Below, in pieces: positions 1 through 10,599 of a DNA stretch of 64,000 nucleotides (the first letter of the stretch is position 1; each line of letters begins with the position of its first letter). The notes under the pieces were generated by a model. The model worked only from the letters and a program-made list of their open reading frames with translations, had not been told where the DNA came from and did no database searches. A program made the translations under genes and the position numbers. The stretch is from Nautilus pompilius (Eukaryota > Mollusca > Cephalopoda > Nautilida > Nautilidae): positions 124,001 through 188,000 of the forward strand of contig JACATO010000691.1 of assembly GCA_018389105.1 (NCBI GenBank), given 5' to 3'.

Positions 1-1
1 G

Positions 2-229
2 AGGATAAGGGTTCATTTCCTCAACAGTCTTGATAAATTTCCTGAAAATCTAGGTGATGTAAGTGATGAGCAAGGTGAGAGGTTCCATCAAGATATGCAA
101 GCTATGGAGGAGCGATACCACGGAAGGTGGGATACTCACATGATGGCCGACTACTGTTGGACTATTAAAAGAGACTGTCTGGAAATGAAGCACTCCAGAA
201 AAGCCTACAAACGAAAATTTAATCCATGA
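2..229 (+). pseudogene. C-terminal end of an uncharacterised invertebrate repeat-family protein (copy 1)
   Basis: One frame stays open from the left edge to a TGA at 227-229, giving 76 codons. It contains FHQDMQAMEERYHGRW followed by MMADYCW and a basic tail (SRKAYKRKF). The same block recurs at 12,060-12,290, where it ends a longer copy. I recognise this as the C-terminal signature of a multicopy 'uncharacterised protein' family common in invertebrate genomes; I know no experimentally assigned function. The family's multicopy habit suggests a mobile-element protein, which is inference. The remainder lies left of the window, so whether the full copy is intact cannot be judged. No stop or frameshift is visible in this piece. 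Confidence 0.6.
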
Positions 230-1679
230 AGGAAGAATGTGTCATTTACTGATATCAGTTAATGTAAATAGACCCATGTCTGTCATTGTTTCGTTTGTAC
301 GGTATTCTAAATGAAATGATGAGAATATTCTGGATTAGTTTGTGCCCATTTTTGACTAAAATTCATTCAATTCTAGCATAGATTTATATTTTTCTATTTC
401 AATATTTTGACCTGATATGTCATAGTTAACCAATCTCAAAACTGATTCATGGTATTGTTTGTCAGAAGCCAAAAATTGGAATTTTAAACATTCCACATAT
501 TTTAGGTACCCCCAAACAAAAAGGACTCGAGAGCTGTTGCACGTTATTATATTAAATATTAAAGATTCTCATAACCATTTTTTATCCTGTCTTTGAAGTT
601 CCCGAGTAATTTTTGCCGACGGTGAAATACCTGTAAAAAAAAAAAAGGTACTTACTTACACAGGTAACTATGGTATAACAAATGATTTTAATGTAGAAAA
701 TATGATGTAACACTAAGCTTTATCTTCTGGTTATAACGAAAGTGATAATCTAGTTTATATTTTATTACTTAATTCTATTCTTGTATATTCTGAATTAATA
801 AAAGGTATACAGTTTTCTAACATTATATTCATTTTTTCTAGATGCTTTACCTGGATATAAATTAGTTGAAAAACCATAAAAATGTAGTTTGTTTACCAGT
901 TAATAGAAATTTTATTTCAAAGATTCAAATTTGAGTTACCGGTAAGAATGAAATAGCATCGATCTTCAAAATGAGATCTTATCACTTAGATTTAATTTGC
1001 AAAAAGATTAAAAGAAAGTTGGATTGAAGAGAGAGGGGACATTGAAAGAAAATATATTATAGGGAGACGATTGACTGATACTCTAAATACACTTAACAGA
1101 ATGGCCAAATATTTTTTTTAATAATCCAAAAAAAGTAAAAGCTACTGGAGATAATGCTAGAAGTATTACTAAAGTCGAGTGCTATGATTATTCTAATAGT
1201 GAACACGATACAATAAATAATAATTCGTGTGATCTGAAAATTCAGAATACTAGTAATTCTCAAATCAGGTCTCTCATTCAAGAGATAGATGCTTTAGTTG
1301 CAAGCCACTAGTAAATTAAGTTGGTACAAAATTAGTATGGCTACTGCAGAATCAACTGGATTCTTATAATAGATTTTTATACATTAAATGGTATATACAC
1401 ATATATACTGATGTATAAAAATTTTAATTATTGATGAAACTATAAATAAATATGTTTCATGAGCATGGGTTTAGATCTGGGATGCAGAAATTGATATTAC
1501 AATTCAAAATCAAGATGTGGATTTGTTATCTCATAAAGCTGGGATAATGTTTGAATAGTTTCTAAAAGCTGATAATGCAAGTTACGCAGTAAGGCATTTT
1601 GTATTTATTTAGTCAAATTAAATACATTTTAAATTTGTAAATAAACTGGGACTATATTTTATCCAGGACAAGTAACAAC
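230..1679. other. AT-rich non-coding stretch
   Basis: Very AT-rich with short A and T runs. Short coding-like pieces (for example around 1,100-1,300 and 1,440-1,600) are interrupted by stops and may belong to the same decayed element as the capsid-like fragment downstream. No gene is supported. Confidence 0.5.
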
Positions 1680-2170
1680 CACGAAAGAATCCAGATAATT
1701 TTAATATGTCCAAGAGATTATTAAATCAGTATTGGTATAAAGACAGGATGGAGCTGCTGCAGATGTTAATATAAAATTTAAAGCCAGACATGATTACATA
1801 ATAGAAAAATCAAATCTAAAAAGTTGCTTTAGATTCTATCTTCCTTTAACCTACATTTTTTTTTGGTTTTGTGAAAACTATTTTAAAAATGGTGTATAGA
1901 ACGAAGACAAATCGTTTTGACGAGGAAAGGAAATAAGAATGCAATTTTTAAAGCATTCGGAGTTGATGCTTGAGAAGTTAATTTGATGAAGGTAGCGCAG
2001 GATATGCCACATATAAACTTGTGTGATGAGCAGGAACTAAGTTGAAAGTAAATAACCTATGACCAGAATTGTTCTACAGATTTTGTCAGATAGATTTATA
2101 AATGTACAATCAGATGGTAACAAACTGATTGCATTTTTAATTTATTTTACAAAACGTTTTGCTAAATAAA
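1680..2170 (+). pseudogene. Decayed fragment resembling a virus-like double-jelly-roll capsid protein
   Basis: Short coding-like islands in shifting frames, interrupted by stops, occur in a consistent order. One near 1,840-1,900 is rich in aromatic and hydrophobic residues. One near 1,930-2,040 contains KVAQDMPHI and an acidic EQEL motif. The order and spacing recall a capsid-type family known as endogenous copies in invertebrate genomes, probably linked to Polinton-like or related large DNA elements. This rests on remembered family resemblance and was not aligned. The copy is clearly broken by many stops and frame changes and cannot make a protein. The assignment is tentative. Confidence 0.3.
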
Positions 2171-4368
2171 TGGAACGATATCTTTCTTATGCATTTTCTT
2201 TGATTGAACATTAAAAGCAAACATTAATAAAAGGATTGTGGAAGTTACTTTGAGATAATGGATTTGTGATAGGGAGCTTATTTTCTAAATTATTTCCTGA
2301 TGGCGGTTTTAATCAAACTGCAATATACCAAAATTTGTGGATGGTGCTATGACACCATTCCGAACAAAAGACATGTACAGATTTAATAAAATTTTATACA
2401 CAAAATTCCGTTAAAGGTTAAAAGGCTGGTGGATCTCTTGCAGGTATTTTGCCATCTCTAATGAATATTAAAACTATTCTACCATCTTCAGATGCCGTAG
2501 CCACATGTTTTCTCGAAGGGCTGGCTCTTGTTGGTGGACAGGGTTAAAGTTGCAGGTTAAAGTTTGCATCTTGATCATGGTAATGGTCTCTATCTGATAA
2601 AAGGGGCAAATGTTCTACGTATGGTGCAGTTAGGGTTACAGGTGAAAATATACTGAAAACAAAAAAAAATGAAAAGATATTTATTTAATGGTACTTGTAG
2701 ATGAGAAAGGAAAAATCTAGATTTGTTGAAGGTTCAATACTTGGAGCTAATCAACTGTTTAAGAAAGCTCAATAATCGACGTTATTCTTTAATTATTAAA
2801 TGGGAAGATCTAAAAAACTTTGATATAAGAAAATACGATTAAAATTTAGAATTAAAAAATAAAAAGATTTTGTGCAAATACTTTTCCTAGTAAACAAAAA
2901 TAAAATAAAATGTGATATTTTTAATTTATTTTCACTTAGAAATCATGGTACACATTGGATTCGTTGGTATAGAGTAAACAGAATGTTTATTATTTTGATT
3001 CTTTTGTTTAGTCTCCAAGTAACTTTTTTGAAATATATTGATTAGTAGATAGTTTTTTTTCTGATAAAAATATTTTTGGTCACAATTCAAAGTAGAGACA
3101 ATGCTGCTTGTGGGAATTTATGTCTACAACTTTGGGCTGAATTTGTTAGGAGATTTTAAAAAAAAATAGAAATTTACAAATAAATCAAATATTTCAGTTA
3201 TATTAGATTTGTTAAAATGATAAAGTAGATGTTATAGACGAAGTTAAGCCACTAGATAATGTAAATAAAAAAATTTACTTTTATTTTTTTCTGATGAAAT
3301 ACAGATCGTTTTTTAGAAAAAAAGGAAATCAGGGTTATGAAGATTTAATGAAAGGAAAGAAGAAAAAAACAGACACCAAAGTCAATTATCTAATAAGTAT
3401 TCTTATTTCTGTCTCACTTTCATGTGGTGTTACATTTTCGTCTTTCATCTTCTCCACTTACAATCGCATCAATTACCTCTACTGCGTCTAGTTTAACCTC
3501 TTCTATAATAACTATATTTATCGAGTAAACTGAAGATACAAAAGTAAAAAGAATATATAAGATAAAATTTAAAAAAAAAAAACAAACTCTTAACTGTTTA
3601 ATTTCATGTAATATTCTCCAACATCAAAGAAACAAGAAAAATTACTTAAAGAACTTTGTAGATATTCAACGAAGCTGCCTATAGAACCACCGAAGTTTCT
3701 ATTAATTTTAAGTATTAAATAAGTTTAAATAAATTTAGTGTCAGTCAGAAAGATAATTAGTTGGTATCTTCTGTTTAAGACAAGATAGTTCATGTTTAAT
3801 GGCTGGAGATCTAAATGTATATAATTACAGAATTATAATTATTAATAATACTGTTCTAATGATAGAGTTAACAAAACACATGTAGAAAATTTACTACAAC
3901 AGATAAATGTATTTTGGATGAAACGGGATCCAGGTAGTAATCAAGTTATTAATTTAAATGAGTGTAAGCTTATGACAAAGATAATGACCAGACTTCTAAC
4001 ACTGGAGTCAGGAGTTGAGATTTTATCTAATGCAGTAAATCCAAATTATCACGTAAGGGGTGGTGATAAATTATAGATGGAAACGAGAGCACAACAGTTC
4101 ATACACCGAGTATTTCAAATGACAAAGTAAAAATAACATTTCTCTCTTAAAAAAAAAAAAAAAAAGATATTTAAAGATACAGTAAAAGTTAAGAGAATAG
4201 ATATTTGCTACAGTACCGGATAATTATACAGTGTGCACGCTGAGACACGTTACGATCGTGATACCGTATATTCAATGATTTAAACTTAAAAATAAAAATT
4301 ATAAATAATGGAAGTCCAACTAACAATAGCCCTGCAACAACTAAGATGGATACGGATGATTCAGGAAC
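2171..4368. other. AT-rich stretch with scraps of a decayed element
   Basis: Mostly AT-rich sequence without a real gene. Coding-like islands occur at about 2,400-2,540 (small hydrophobic residues, including GGSLAGILPSLMNI) and 3,900-4,080 (including LNECKLMTKIMTRLLTLESG). They lie on the plus strand, the same strand as the capsid-like fragment, and may be parts of one decayed element. Their identity is unknown. Confidence 0.4.
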
Positions 4369-4585
4369 GTCCGGCCAGTGACTTGATGCCAGCAGTAAGT
4401 CTCGCGCAGGTAATAAAAGTAAACAGCAATTGCTTCACAGGTAAGATGACTTTTGGTAGGATAACTAAATTATCCGCTTCAGATGAGGAAGACAATGACG
4501 CAAGAAAGTAGTAGTATGTTGGTGACAGTTTAACAACTGTTATTAAGAGAACTCGGTAGACAATATAAATCTAAACAATAAGAGA
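4369..4585 (+). repeat. Direct repeat, copy 1, with a coding-like core
   Basis: The stretch matches 6,211-6,445 closely. The core 4,369-4,508 pairs with 6,211-6,352. Both copies share RPASDLMP followed by VNSNCFTGKMTF in one frame. Several differences between the copies still give similar residues, so the repeat may have coded for protein once. Copy 1 stays open to a stop near 4,509 and copy 2 stops slightly earlier. I do not recognise the protein. Confidence 0.65.
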
Positions 4586-4608
4586 ATTCTGTTTTCCACA
4601 GGACAGTA

Positions 4609-4609
4609 A

Positions 4610-4653
<44 letters not shown>
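4609..4653. repeat. (AAT)n microsatellite
   Basis: About fourteen uninterrupted AAT/ATA triplets in a run. Confidence 0.9.
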
Positions 4654-4656
<3 letters not shown>

Positions 4657-4859
4657 CTGCTGAGAATCTTTTCCTCAGTTGGTTTCAGTGTTAAAAATAA
4701 TGACAACAAGGATAGAGAGATAATAAGGAATAAGAATACATCTCTGTTGTACGTCCGATTTTGAACAGGAAAAATCTGAAACAGAAAAATCAGATCACCT
4801 AAAATTTTAATTGATTCAAATCCGACTTAGAATGTAGTTATTTAAATTAATTTACAAAA

Positions 4860-5400
4860 GTTCACATAGAATTAAGCCAGCAGAAAACACGAGGTGTGAA
4901 GATGACCGTCCCGCAGCGAAGTTAGCATCTCTCTGGGATTTACCACACCTGGGAGGGTGGGTCCCGGACGGTGCTCGGTCTACAGTTCTCCGATCATCAG
5001 GTTCTCTAAATCCGGGGCAGCACGACGGCCGGATGACCAGAGCGGCAGGCGAGAGGACCTCTCCTCCCGCCAGACGGCGCTCCCAGCGATACCGGAAGTG
5101 CTGCTGGAGTGTTAACGACGATGGGCCGAGCCATGGGCCCCTCACAAAAAAAAAAAAAACAAACAATAAAATAATTTTTAAAAATTTAAATATTGTGGCG
5201 CCATTCGGTAATAAATTTGCATTTATAGCATTTTGGGGGTTTGAGAGTTTGGGGGCCTTAAAAAAAGTGGTCCAGCTTAGGGCCTGAGAGTGTCGCAGGC
5301 CCTAGCGTTTCGTTCGAACCAGCTGGAAGCCGTCGGGGCCGAGGATGAGCAGCCCGGGGCCTGGCACCGATGAGATGTTCTCCGCCCACCAGGTAATTTC
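4860..5400. other. GC-rich block without a recognised gene
   Basis: GC content is clearly higher than in the surroundings. Frames open here on both strands, but none shows a family I know. It lies next to the CASD1-like exon and could be intron of that gene. Confidence 0.4.
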
Positions 5401-5459
5401 AAAAGTTACCCGTCTCGCATTCCCATCACGGAAGAAGAAAAAGAAAAGTTTTTACTCAC

Positions 5460-5843
5460 CTTTCTATAATCGCACAGGTAGAAATACATCATGATGAGCC
5501 CCAACAGTACCGTGTTTCCTAAAACGTCGTCCAGCGCCGGAGTCGGGCGCCGCATCCCCCCACTTCTCGAACTCCTCCTCGCCTCCTCTTCGTTTGAGTC
5601 AACTGGCTTCGGTTCAGCCTCAGATTCTTCCGCTTCTGCGACTGTCTCCACGTCGGACGCCCGCACCTGTCTGCGGCTGCCGGAACGAAGACGCGAGACG
5701 GACTTCCGCGCGGCCCACAGAAGCAGCGCCGAGCCCCACAGGCCCAGCAGGACCATCTGCGGATACGTGTGGTCCCTGTGCAGCGTCCTGTGGCCGTCGT
5801 ACGCGCTCTCGTTGGCGACCCGGACTGCTAAGCCGACCAGCAT
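5460..5843 (-). CDS. CASD1: Single exon of CASD1, sialic acid O-acetyltransferase (partial)
   Basis: On the minus strand a frame of about 128 codons runs through a hydrophobic segment (MVLLGLWGSALLLW), a long Ser/Glu-rich basic-acidic loop, then ALDDVLGNTVLLGLIMMYFY ending in LCDYRK. The last block closely resembles the second membrane segment of CASD1 (human LGLIMAYFYMCD). A consensus donor (GTGAGT) follows at 5,454-5,459, so the exon ends in phase 0 after AAG. The 5' limit is unclear: candidate acceptors lie between about 5,824 and 5,846. CASD1 is a Golgi multi-pass enzyme that 9-O-acetylates sialic acids, with a lumenal SGNH domain before these membrane helices. I could not find the SGNH exons to the right or the later membrane exons to the left, so this may be a lone exon with very long introns, or a stranded piece. 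Confidence 0.6.
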
Positions 5844-6210
5844 CTTTCTCGGGGGGGGGGGAGGCCCCGCTCCAACACCGAAGAAGAAACCTTAAATAGA
5901 TAAACGACACACCAGGTGAACGAGTAGAGCCCGGATCAAGGCGCTCCACTCTTTGGAATTCTCAAAGACAGCTGGTGATAGATCCCGACTCGTCCTCGGG
6001 TTGATAGCTTACCACGAAATTCTCCCGGGATAGTCTCGGCCTAAGGTCTTTGATGGTGAATTACAGCCCCCCGCAGAGTTCCTTAGTAGCGATAATTGCT
6101 CCGACTTCCAAAGTCAGCTCACCTGTAAACAAAGGTGTGGACGAATTTACTGGAAGACGGATGACTCGGGATTTAATGGTGATACGTGGAAATAACACAC
6201 TTATTTAGGG

Positions 6211-6445
6211 CGTCCGGCCAGCGACTTGATGCCAGTAATAGATCTTACGTACATAATGGAAGTAAACAGCAATTGTTTCACAGGTAAGATGACTTTTGAT
6301 GGAATAACTAAGTTAGCCGCTTCAAATAATACATGCTAATGACACGAGAAAGATGATGTTAATGATATTGCAACGATTGTAGGTAATCAACGATTTAATT
6401 TAACAACAACTCAGTAGGTAACATAAATTTTAAAAATAAGAAATA
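6211..6445 (+). repeat. Direct repeat, copy 2
   Basis: Second copy of the repeat at 4,369-4,585, in the same orientation. The two copies bracket the GC-rich block with the CASD1-like exon. The frame coding RPASDLMP...VNSNCFTGKMTF is kept, then ends after the core. Confidence 0.65.
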
Positions 6446-7857
6446 ACAAGTTAGCATCTATTTCAGATGCTGCAAACCAAACTTATTTTGAGAGTAGTTT
6501 TCTGGATCAACTAGCTAGAGAATGCAAGATATTTAAAACCAGATGGCCTTTTTGGCACGACAGGTAATATAGACATAAAGCAAAAGTATGTGTATAGAAA
6601 TGTCGTTATCTGCAGATGACACAGCGGGTAGGAGGTAAATGCCAAGACAAACCGAGTGGCACACTAAGTGTTTGTAAATACACTACAACTTAACATTGTA
6701 AAATAAGGGGTAAGTTTTATGTTTAACCCTTTGGTGTTTCAGTTCATCCTTCAGAGTATATAAACCATTTTGGTTCAGTTGCAGACGGACCGTTTGAACT
6801 AAAATACAGCTCTCTCTGCGTGCGTATGTCTGTGTGTGTGTGTGTGTGTGTGCGTGTGTCTCTGTTGTGTGTGGTGTGTGGGTGCGTGCTAGCGACATGT
6901 AACCCAAAGGGACTGTTCCACATTATGGATTTTTTGCGGATTGCTTTTCAGTTGCCCCTCCCCCCCCTAATCGGGTTTCAATCCCAGTCGGATCATCGCC
7001 CGTCGATGATGCATGCTTAAGCTTAAGCGTGATAAACAAGACTGAAGTACTTCCTTCACCGGCCCCCCCCTGAATCCTAGAGCCTGAAATTTTAAACAGG
7101 CTGAAGTAACACCGCTGATCATCTTCGATCGCAAGGACATAAATATTCAAATTCGACGATCGGGAATATTTCAGCTTAATGCTATGATGCGATGCCAGTT
7201 ACTCCATCTCCGGTGGTAGCAGCAGCATCACCTTACATCAATTTTTTTTTTACAAATCTCAGTAGACCCTCCGACATCTGACCTTAGGTTTCTCGTGTCA
7301 TCTGCTGGGCGGTGGTCCCTGGGAGACCTTTCAGAGCTGAAAGGTATTTCCAGTTCCCGTATTGTGGACAACAATGCTTTCAGGATTAGCTGTCACATGC
7401 TCGGGTCCCTTAACTTTCACTTAGGCGACGCCAGCCGCACTCGGCTCACCGGGTTCTGATGCCGCTCGGTTCCTCCCCAACGCTGGCCTCAACTTTAAAT
7501 CAACAAGATACGATTGTTATTTTCTAACTTTTGTCCGGATACAAAGGAGAAGAAAAACAAATCAAGGCACGGACAACTTCGCCACTTGTCTCGTTAGACA
7601 CGAACAACCCACGCCCATCACGTCTCAGCAGCCGGGTTACCGGCCAGTAGAGAGTGAAGCTGTATACAGGGATCTCTCGATTCATAATTGCCGTCATACT
7701 TTGAATATAGAGTAATGGAAATAAGTACTGAATCACACACACAGGGTATACACAAATAATGAATGATTAATTGCGACCGATAAACTTATACAATACATAC
7801 ACAATGCAATGTTACAGAAAATATAGAAAAAATAAAATGAAAACCGTACACAATGCA
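6446..7857. other. Non-coding stretch with (GT)n microsatellite
   Basis: Contains a (TG)n run at about 6,828-6,853 and a C-run near 6,956-6,966. The stretch 7,260-7,500 is GC-richer and looks like an unidentified dispersed repeat. No gene is supported on either strand. Confidence 0.45.
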
Positions 7858-8800
7858 TTATTGTTTGGTATGTGGGTCCTTTGTTTTATATAGAGCAGGA
7901 CACCTTGTTTTTTCATGCTCCCATACAGTTACTCGGCACATTTCATAATTCATCCAAAGAGTTCGGTTGACGTCTGACTTTTTCAGTAATCTTACAGCCT
8001 CAATATTGTTAACGTCGGGACTTTGCGCAGCCTAGGCATTTTTGTGCATGTTCCATTAGCATCTTCATGTTCCAGATAGCTTTTCGCTACATCGACTGTA
8101 TGTTTAGGGTAACTGTCAGGTTGGAAGATAAATCCCTGCCCAACGATGTGTCTTCGTGAGGGAATGGCATGATGGATCTTCCCGTGCCCCCCTCAGCATC
8201 CAGTATATCTTTGATTTTATGCAGATTTCCAACACCCTTTGCTGATATGCAGCATCACACTTGTATTGATTCACCCCATGCTTCACTGTAGCTGTTGTGC
8301 ACTGACTTTTAATCCACTTTCCAGTCCGCTTTCAAACAAACTGTCATTGGTTATTTCCAAAAAATCCAAACTTGGACTCATCTGTAAAGATCCCGATCTT
8401 CCAGGTTTTGTCACCCTATTGTTTTATTTCTGATGCCCATTTCAGCCTTGCTTTTTGGTTGCCTTTTTTCTGCAGATGTTTTGGGCAGCTACACATCCAC
8501 CGAAAACACTTCATCTAATGTGTATCTTACTTTTTTGCAGAAATATTAACATCTGCTAGGTCATTTGCAAGAAATTCTACTGGCTCGTTGTCTGTCACAT
8601 AGAGAACATACTCTGAGGTACTTGACATCACTTTTGGAAAGTTTGGGCTCACTTCCTCAAGCTTGTCTACTGGCAGCTGTGCCAGTTTGGTACATCTTCA
8701 CCAGAGTCTTACATATACAGCTCCTTCTGAAACTGCAATCTGATGGATGGAGTGGCCTTCACTAACTAAGACATGATTTCTATATGCTTATCATGTGATA
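7858..8800 (-). pseudogene. Tc1-like (DD34E) transposase relic
   Basis: Minus-strand translation in several frames gives Tc1 landmarks in order: IFTDESKF (first catalytic Asp) near 8,370; SAKGVGNLHKIK near 8,230; FIFQPDSYPKHT (second Asp) near 8,130; QSPDVNNIEAV (catalytic Glu) near 8,010; and a C-terminus ending DPHTKQ with TAA at 7,858-7,860. Tc1 transposases cut and paste their own element using this DDE triad. Frame changes and stops (for example in the segment before SAKGVGN) show it is dead. The N-terminal helix-turn-helix part and the terminal inverted repeats were not identified, so the right limit is approximate. Confidence 0.8.
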
Positions 8801-10560
8801 TTTCCTCAGGAGCCATATTGTTCACCACACTACAATGATATCACTGCCTATACTTTTATAGTTTTTCTGCAGGTGTGGCACTTTGTGATTGGCTGCCATG
8901 CAACTAATCAGTGTACTATATAAACAGATGACTACTATTGGGAATTTAAATTTTACATATAAGATGCGATTCTATCATGTCATTTGCATTTTATACTCAT
9001 TCTTTTCCTATTTCCATAATTATTTCCACTATTGTATGTATAAAAAGTCGACCTATTATTTTCATTATTCAGTGTACACAGATTTATTCCGTCGCCAGAA
9101 ATAATTTAGATTTCCGTGTTTAACTCCAGCTACGCTATTAACTCATGCGCATTTATTTCGTTTATGATCTATCACTGCGGGCCTGACGTGAGTAGATAAA
9201 CAGGTGCGCCATTCTAGTCACGTGGTTGAGGCGAGAAGGACCCGCAGTGCGAGTGCTGCGAACAGGAGGTTCACGAGATCCATCAGCCGCCGTCTCCACA
9301 GCGTGAGATATAATATACCGTCGGCTGCAGTAGGTCACGTAGATGCTGTTACGGGCTTCCACTTGATGGAACCGTCATCTTTCCTGACGAGTCCCAAGAC
9401 AGTGGTCGTGTACAGGCGTGGTTCCGTTCACAGCTAAAAAATACGGCGGTCTGTCTGTCTGTCTGTCACCGTGTAAACTGGGGCCTGAACTGCCCCTGAG
9501 AGAGGCTTCTGCCTCCCAAAATGGCGGTATGTCGATGATGATGATGATGATGATGGCGCGCCAGGTCATAGCATACCGCACAACGTAAAGGTGGAAAGCG
9601 TCAATGCATCTCAATTCGGCTATCTTCTCCCCAATCCCGTAAATCCACTTTCTTAGATTCCCTAGACCAGGGGCTGATCCCATCCGCACAGTGTCAACTC
9701 CCGGCTGCCGTGCATAAGACAACGGGCTTCACAATTCAATAATAAACTCCAGGGCTCAATGTGACTCCAGAGCAAAACAATTAGCATCTTGTATATTATA
9801 TAAAAACTTTCTACTTACCAGAGGGAAGTTGTCCGATAGGATTTTGACGCGGTTCTTTGTTGGTTTTAGGTAACAATTCCAGCTGATCTCTCTATCTTAG
9901 AGCCTGTCCTCTAAGCATCTTCGAAGATGCCAATCGAAAGTTTTTCAGCCGCCTCACTAGACATGCAGCAGCAGCGAGGACGTGCCCTCTCTCTACAATA
10001 CGCTATCACCAGCCACCCCGCCTTCATACGAAAGCAGTAGCTGTGTTGTTGGTCGACTTGCGGGATGAGCATGAAAGAAAAACAAGCCAAATGTCGATTT
10101 TAGAAATACAAGAGAAAACCATTACTTCAAGACTGGCCAACCAAAGGTTTTTCCGTTGGTTTTACACGATCGGGTTTGGAATTTTTCTCGCCCACTCCTA
10201 CGACAGTAAAGGTAACACCGAATTAGGTTGAATATGACAGGTGATAAAGTTGTTTGACAAATTGAGGACGTTTAGCTCCTCGCTAGATTACACAGGCCTG
10301 CAACGGAAGAAGTGTCCGAAAACTAACATCTGATTCTTACAGATTTTTGGGTGCTGTTTCCAGTAGAAATAGTTAGAAAATTCCGTCACGAACCATTTTC
10401 CCCACAAACTCAAATTTTCGATTTCAATATCTCCAGAATCACTGTATTAAGCTTCTAAACAAAAAATGAATTATAATTAATTTTTCTTATTTTTACTTAC
10501 TCCTCTCCACGCTCCCTACTTGGACTCAGTTGCGATTAGATCTTTGAAAGAGGAGGTTCT
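8801..10560. other. Non-coding stretch with short simple repeats
   Basis: Holds a (GTCT)n run near 9,450-9,466 and a (GAT)n run at about 9,532-9,554. Frames open at 9,204-9,722 and 10,043-10,231, but they overlap on both strands and resemble nothing I know. No gene is called. Confidence 0.45.
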
Positions 10561-10599
10561 GTCATAACCAGTGTACTGTTCCAGACCTGTCACTTCTGC

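Noticed and set aside
4852-5287. Overlapping open frames in the GC-rich block
   Set aside because: Frames are open on both strands because of base composition; none resembles CASD1 or another known family.
9375-9722. Minus-strand open frame of 115 codons, and ATGGCG|GTATG at about 9,522 on the plus strand as a first exon
   Set aside because: The frame crosses a (GAT)n tract and matches nothing. The ATG/donor coincidence is short and has no downstream exon support.
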